NCBI GenBank assembly: GCA_029706075.1
Contig: JAINUG010000110.1
Location: forward strand, 1,025,213-1,089,212
Reading direction: 5' to 3'
Length of the DNA stretch: 64,000 bases
DNA from: Aldrovandia affinis
Taxonomy: Eukaryota; Chordata; Actinopteri; Notacanthiformes; Halosauridae
The notes under the pieces are model-generated. The model did no database searches. It worked only from the letters and a program-made list of their open reading frames with translations, and was not told where the DNA came from. This document shows, piece after piece, positions 59,867 through 64,000 of this stretch (the first letter of the stretch is position 1; every line of letters starts with the position of its first letter). The translations under genes were made by a program, and so were the position numbers.

Positions 59867-60292
59867 GCATGTGCAGCTAAATGCCTTCCATCAGAACCTT
59901 CCAGAAGGCTTGAAGTCTTATCTGTCTTCTGTTGTTGCTCAGAGAAAGCCATCGTGTGTTCTCTCTGGATACCTTTTGCTACATTTCAGGAAAAATGCTG
60001 TTCAGTAGAAGAAATTATCGTTGATATTCACAGCAGAGGAATGTGGCATATTAGTACGCTGTTTATGTCATTTCATTTCTATTGTCTGTATCACAGCACA
60101 TTAGTCCTGAAACCTGCATTAAAGGGAGATTATTCCTGCCAGTAAGACAGTTTGTTAGGGGACATACATTCTGAAGGTTGAACAGTAGGGAATAGGTGTT
60201 GTTTGGGCTGCCAAGGAAACTCACTGGATCTGTTCTAATAAGGCTGTACAGGTGTCCATCCAGGTGCTTAATAAGAGGGTTCCTCTTTACAG
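59867..60292 (+). other. ank3: ank3 intron 31, GC-AG type
   Basis: 426 bp, begins GCATGT and ends TCTTTACAG. Otherwise featureless. Confidence 0.75.
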
Positions 60293-60389
60293 GGGGCACT
60301 TCACCAGCACAGTGGGAGGACATCACGGGCACCACCCCTCTCACCTTCGTCAATGACTGTGTCTCCTTCACCACCAATGTGTCTGCCAG
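60293..60389 (+). CDS. ank3: ank3 exon 32: ZU5C/UPA junction
   Basis: 97 nt, two bases in, two out. After CTTTACAG and before GTAAGA. Encodes [18 protein letters not shown] and ends TTNVSA. This run is near-invariant in vertebrate ankyrins. FVNDCVSF resembles ankyrin-G. Confidence 0.98.
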
Positions 60390-60857
60390 GTAAGACATGG
60401 CAGCAGCAGGACAGTGCATTGTAATTTGTGATGTGAGCGTGTGTGTGTGTGTGTGCGCGTGTGTCTCTGCACCCATGTGTGGGTGCCGACTCTTGTCTCA
60501 AGACACAAGTATAGAATATGTCACGGAAAATGAATGGAGAATGTATACTACCTCCAAAGCATATCTGGTCTTGGCTTGAATCATGCACTCAGTTGTAGGA
60601 GCAAGGTGTTTAAAAAAATATCCTACATATGTTTGTCATATCCCTGACCTTGAAATGTTGGGTTGATATGATTTAGAGATTTCAAAAATGTGTTGCCGGT
60701 CTACTTTACGAATACAGTATGTGTCGAGTGCCAAGTATGCAGAGACACAGATGAGAACACACCATTTAAGTAGTCTTTTTTTCTTTTCTTTTTTTACCCT
60801 GCTTGCTTATCAATATCCATGTGCCCCGGGTGTCATACAATACTTTTCCACGTCTAG
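60390..60857 (+). other. ank3: ank3 intron 32
   Basis: 468 bp. A TG run at about 60438-60464 gives false cysteine/valine frames. No other feature. Confidence 0.7.
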
Positions 60858-61086
60858 GTTTTGGCTTGCAGACTGCCATCAGATCCCGGAAACTGTTGGC
60901 CTGGCCTCTCAGCTCTACAGGGAGTTGATCTGTGTTCCGTACATGGCCAAGTTTGTGGTGTTCGCCAAAATGAATGATCTGGTAGAATCCCGTCTGCGAT
61001 GCTTCTGTATGACTGATGACAAAGTGGACAAGACACTGGAGCAGCAGGAGAACTTTGAAGAGGTGGCCCGCAGCAAAGACATTGAG
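60858..61086 (+). CDS. ank3: ank3 exon 33: UPA domain, part 1
   Basis: 229 nt, one base in, phase 0 out. After CACGTCTAG and before GTGTGT. Encodes [15 protein letters not shown], then [16 protein letters not shown] and [16 protein letters not shown], ending [14 protein letters not shown] and AKMND identify ankyrin-G; ankyrin-B has FWLIDCRQ and AKSHD. UPA packs with the two ZU5 domains into the conserved supramodule. Confidence 0.98.
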
Positions 61087-61748
61087 GTGTGTTTGGATTC
61101 CCCCAAAGGGCATATTTACATATTTAAATTTATATTTTGACTTTTGTGTTATTTGTAGGAAAATTTAAATACTGATAGTAATTTCCCCTTTTATTGCTCT
61201 ACATACAACATAGTCTGATATTCATTTTTTTATTTAACAAAAAAACAAAAAAAAGAAATTGGCACGGGCAGGGGGGCAGGGGTTCAGGTGATTTTGTTAA
61301 AAGAATGTTAATTGGATGTTACAACTTGCAAGTTAAAATAATCATTTTAATAAAGTTTGAAAAGCCTGTTTTCATTTGTATGGAACAGTATGTGTCCCAT
61401 GGAAAGTTTCCTGTTTTGAAAATTCCTGGAATTTTGCAGCCCTAGTCACACACATGCATACTTCCATATACTCTGGCAGGTCTCTTTCAGTGCCCTCTGA
61501 TTGGCCAGACACACATTTGATTTAATCTCTGTATGGTATATGTCTCAATCAAATGTGAAATTCAATGGGTCACATAACATGTATACACATAATTAAGTCA
61601 TCTTTCAACTGTATGCCATAATTTTAATTGCACAAGCATTCTATCCTAAAACATGTGTCACTGAAATCAGATGCTGTATGAAATTAATTAAGAATGCAGT
61701 GTATTTCACTAGGTATTTAACTGCTTTCATGCTGCTGTTGTTTTACAG
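61087..61748 (+). other. ank3: ank3 intron 33
   Basis: 662 bp, AT-rich, no feature. Confidence 0.7.
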
Positions 61749-61874
61749 GTTTTAGAGGGAAAGCCAATCCATGTGGATTGCTATGGCAACCTGGCTCCCC
61801 TGACGAAGGCTGGGCAGCAGCTGGTTTTGAACTTTTACGCATTCAAAGAAAACAGGCTTCCTTTCTGTGTGAAG
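61749..61874 (+). CDS. ank3: ank3 exon 34: UPA domain, part 2
   Basis: 42 codons, phase 0/0, after TTTTACAG and before GTAACA. Encodes [14 protein letters not shown], then [15 protein letters not shown], ending [17 protein letters not shown] is the ankyrin-G form. Confidence 0.98.
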
Positions 61875-62230
61875 GTAACACAACAGGCTCGTATGTTCTC
61901 CACCACTAAGGCCCAGATGGGGGAAAAGGTAGAATGACCAGGGGTGGATGACTTATTCAGTACTTATGTTCCAAAATCCATTTGATTGGCTGTCCACAGC
62001 TGTCCTTTAACTATCCCAATGTTTATTTTGCTACATGAGTGCAAGCATCTTTCGTGGATTTCAAAATCTGAACTTGTGTGCTGTCACATGGAAACTCTTT
62101 CTCTATAGTTTCTTATTGAGAAAGACTACCTTTAATTACCAAAGGTTTGGAATCAGACATTGCATGTGTGGCTGTTCTCACTTGTTCACAGAGTAAATAC
62201 ACAGCAAAGCTGTCCCTTTTTATCCTGTAG
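61875..62230 (+). other. ank3: ank3 intron 34
   Basis: 356 bp, no feature. Confidence 0.7.
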
Positions 62231-62353
62231 GTCAGAGACAGCAGCCAAGAACCTTGTGGACGACTGTCATTCCTAAAAGAGTCCAAAACTACTAAAGGTC
62301 TTCCACAGGCTGCCATCTGTAACCTGAACATCACACTGCCAGCTCACAAAAAG
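62231..62353 (+). CDS. ank3: ank3 exon 35: UPA domain, part 3
   Basis: 41 codons, phase 0/0, after ATCCTGTAG and before GTAAGT. Encodes [18 protein letters not shown], then [25 protein letters not shown] ends the UPA domain in ankyrin-G. Confidence 0.98.
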
Positions 62354-62792
62354 GTAAGTGCCAATCTGAATAGTCCATTCTCGTGTCATATCATATCATC
62401 TGCATATGTCAGGAAGTCAGAGTAGTAATTTCAGCGCAAAGGGTTAAACTTGGCTGAAGCTGCCCGATTGTGTCTTTTATCTGTTTCAAGCTTTTATAGG
62501 TGTGTCCTTGCAGTTCCTTCCAAATCAGACTTGTTATGATTTGGGTCTTGTGCTTTGGCTGAAGGTGCACAGGCTTTTTTTGTTGCTTTGTGGTGGCATA
62601 TTTTCTTGTTGTTCTTGTTGTTGTTGTTGTTTTCTGCAAAGGCTGGCCTTGTTTCCTTGCGGGCTTCGTGGTGGCTTTTCTGACCTGATACCGTGTGCTC
62701 TCAATCGCCCCTTTTCACATCCTGGTGTTTTCTTTCCCCTGCTGTCCATTGTGTTATTCCCTGTTTCTGCAATGCATCTTTGGAACCAAAAG
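62354..62792 (+). other. ank3: ank3 intron 35
   Basis: 439 bp with a TTG-rich patch at about 62605-62632. No other feature. Confidence 0.7.
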
Positions 62793-62819
62793 GATATGGA
62801 ATCAGATCCAGACGAAGAG
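62793..62819 (+). CDS. ank3: ank3 27-nt acidic microexon
   Basis: Nine codons, DMESDPDEE, phase 0/0, after ACCAAAAG and before GTAATC. It follows LPAHKK exactly where mammalian ankyrin-G has the nine-residue acidic segment ETESDQDDE (remembered). The acceptor lacks pyrimidines immediately upstream, so it may be regulated. It is the last ank3 exon in the window. Confidence 0.85.
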
Positions 62820-64000
62820 GTAATCTATACCCTCCATCGCAGCCTTGTGGTGTGCTGGTGCTGTCGTTGTTTTACACGGGAGGCAGTGTTCCGTGGTGCT
62901 GCTCTTTGTGCGTTCAACACATTCAGACTTGTACATTAACATCCTCCTCCACTTTAGGGGTAAGCATCAAGATATAGCATAGTGCAATGATTACTTCATC
63001 AATCAATCTCTGCGTCTTGCCGTGGATATGTCTGTCTCTGGCATGGCTAACTGGCACATATTTTTTTCACAAATGAGCACTACATTCATTAGTTCCTAGG
63101 AAAACAAACGGTTTTCTTGAACAAATCTTAAATCAAAGTAGCAACTTTTTGCATAAACAGAAAATACAATGGATGCCAGATGACATTACTGGGTAATATG
63201 CTTTAAGTCAGCCAGTAAAGTTTTAGCTCAATTATTATGTGGTCCTAAGATTGCACACAAGGAAACCAGTTGATTTCAGTGAGTACATTCTTCACGCCAT
63301 GTGTATTGGAGATCACACAACCCCCCTTGCATCCTAAAAAAGTAGTTGCAAAAGGTTTAATTTCTTTAGGAGATTTTTTTAAGTATTATTACCTGTACTG
63401 TGAGTGGTTTATCAAAATACATATGTATAATGTCAAATATATCATAAAAAGTTCAAAATGTATCCTTATATTATAAGGAGTGAAGAGGATATACAGTACA
63501 TCCTTGTAAATTCTCCATAAAAAACTGTTCTTTCAGCTGTAACCATTAAACTGATCTATAAATACATCTTGTGTGTATTTCCCTGAAATCTTATTAGACA
63601 TACATATAAATTATGTTTTTCACAGATGTTAATCCTAGATGTCAACACATGCCATTACTGTAAAAAAGATGTGTTGCTCCCGCCCTTTTTGTAATTGCAT
63701 TGATACAGTGAAAGAGGATGGATCCACAAGCTTTACTGATTCAGCCTGGCGTTAAAGGAAACACCCACATGGCCATCTTAGTCATCGCCAGAGCTCACTT
63801 ACAGTCGTGCTTACAGAAGCGCAGAGCGTGGAGTCAACCCAAAATGGTGTAACACGGCCATTGATCTATTCCCAACACACACGCTGCAAATTACTTAGAT
63901 AACACATCGCATTAGCATAGCATGAGCCTGTGACTCTAAGGGATAGTGAGATCAACAATCCTAGTCAAGACTAGAGTAGTTAAAATAACAGTGGCATTTT
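62820..64000 (+). other. ank3: start of next ank3 intron
   Basis: The remaining 1.2 kb shows no further ankyrin exon. The following exon, expected to encode a QSFASLALRKRYSY-like segment, must lie beyond the window. Confidence 0.7.

Larger units (their letters stand above)
4225..62819 (+). other. ank3: ank3 (ankyrin-G) gene, 5' and middle part
   Basis: This is the span of the ankyrin gene model, from the first candidate coding exon to the last exon seen; the gene continues past the window. Ankyrin-G is a cytoplasmic adaptor under the plasma membrane that couples ion channels and adhesion molecules to beta-spectrin at axon initial segments, nodes and lateral membranes. Domain order in the joined model is: 24 ANK repeats (residues about 13-808), acidic linker (809-967), ZU5N (about 968-1125), ZU5C (about 1126-1275) and UPA (about 1276-1426). 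All exon phases agree and the joined frame has no stop. Assignment to ankyrin-G over ankyrin-B rests on remembered paralogue differences such as [18 protein letters not shown] and LPAHKK. Missing here are the neuronal giant exon, the death domain and the C-terminal regulatory part. Which teleost duplicate this is cannot be decided. Confidence 0.95.

Noticed and set aside
59869..59874. GT at 59871-59872 as the exon 31 donor
   Set aside because: Would add 4 nt and break the frame into the conserved next exon; the GC donor keeps it.
4225..62819. Assignment to ank2 (ankyrin-B) or ank1
   Set aside because: The linker EDYISDVEEGEDAMTGD and UPA variants ([19 protein letters not shown]) fit ankyrin-G; ankyrin-B differs at these sites.

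Overview
This window is vertebrate, most likely teleost fish, genomic DNA. It holds most of one intron-rich plus-strand gene, an ankyrin. The exon proteins match ankyrin-G (ank3) more closely than ankyrin-B or ankyrin-R: examples are the second ZU5 domain, the stretch around [14 protein letters not shown], and the tail LPAHKK followed by a short acidic exon. Introns are a few hundred bases to about 7 kb. They are full of fish-type SINEs, a foldback element, CA/TG microsatellites and old transposon relics. I cannot tell which teleost paralogue (ank3a or ank3b) this is. SINE tails with a GGATA hairpin suggest, weakly, a basal teleost such as an eel relative.

Layout: 1-4224 is upstream DNA with no supported gene; its 3' part is GC-rich and promoter-like. 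A candidate first coding exon lies at 4225-4260. Exons from 11164 to 42673 encode the whole membrane-binding domain, 24 ANK repeats, mostly as 99-nt (33-codon) exons with phase 0 at both ends. A 24-nt microexon (MMVNRTTE) lies between repeats 6 and 7. Exons from 43494 to 53573 encode the acidic linker. Within that stretch, at about 46.0-46.4 kb, there is a GC-rich candidate internal promoter and an alternative first coding exon that would give a short ankyrin-G without ANK repeats. A 12-nt microexon (PKIS) and a possible 51-nt cassette exon are also there. Exons from 55358 to 62353 encode the spectrin-binding ZU5-ZU5-UPA module. A final 27-nt acidic microexon is at 62793-62819. The giant exon, the death domain and the C-terminus lie beyond the window.

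Joined without the 51-nt candidate, the exons give one uninterrupted frame of 4305 nt (1435 codons), and every splice phase agrees. All introns are GT-AG except the one at 59867-60292, which appears to be GC-AG.

Ankyrin-G links membrane proteins (voltage-gated Na and KCNQ channels, L1-family adhesion molecules, cadherin, Na/K-ATPase), bound by the ANK repeats, to beta-spectrin, bound by the first ZU5. It organises axon initial segments, nodes of Ranvier and lateral epithelial membranes. No second protein-coding gene, structural RNA gene or CRISPR array is supported. Nothing here looks like a new biological system. The most interesting features are the microexons, the candidate cassette exon, the internal promoter and the non-canonical splice donor. 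No similarity search could be run; family comparisons rest on recalled ankyrin sequences.
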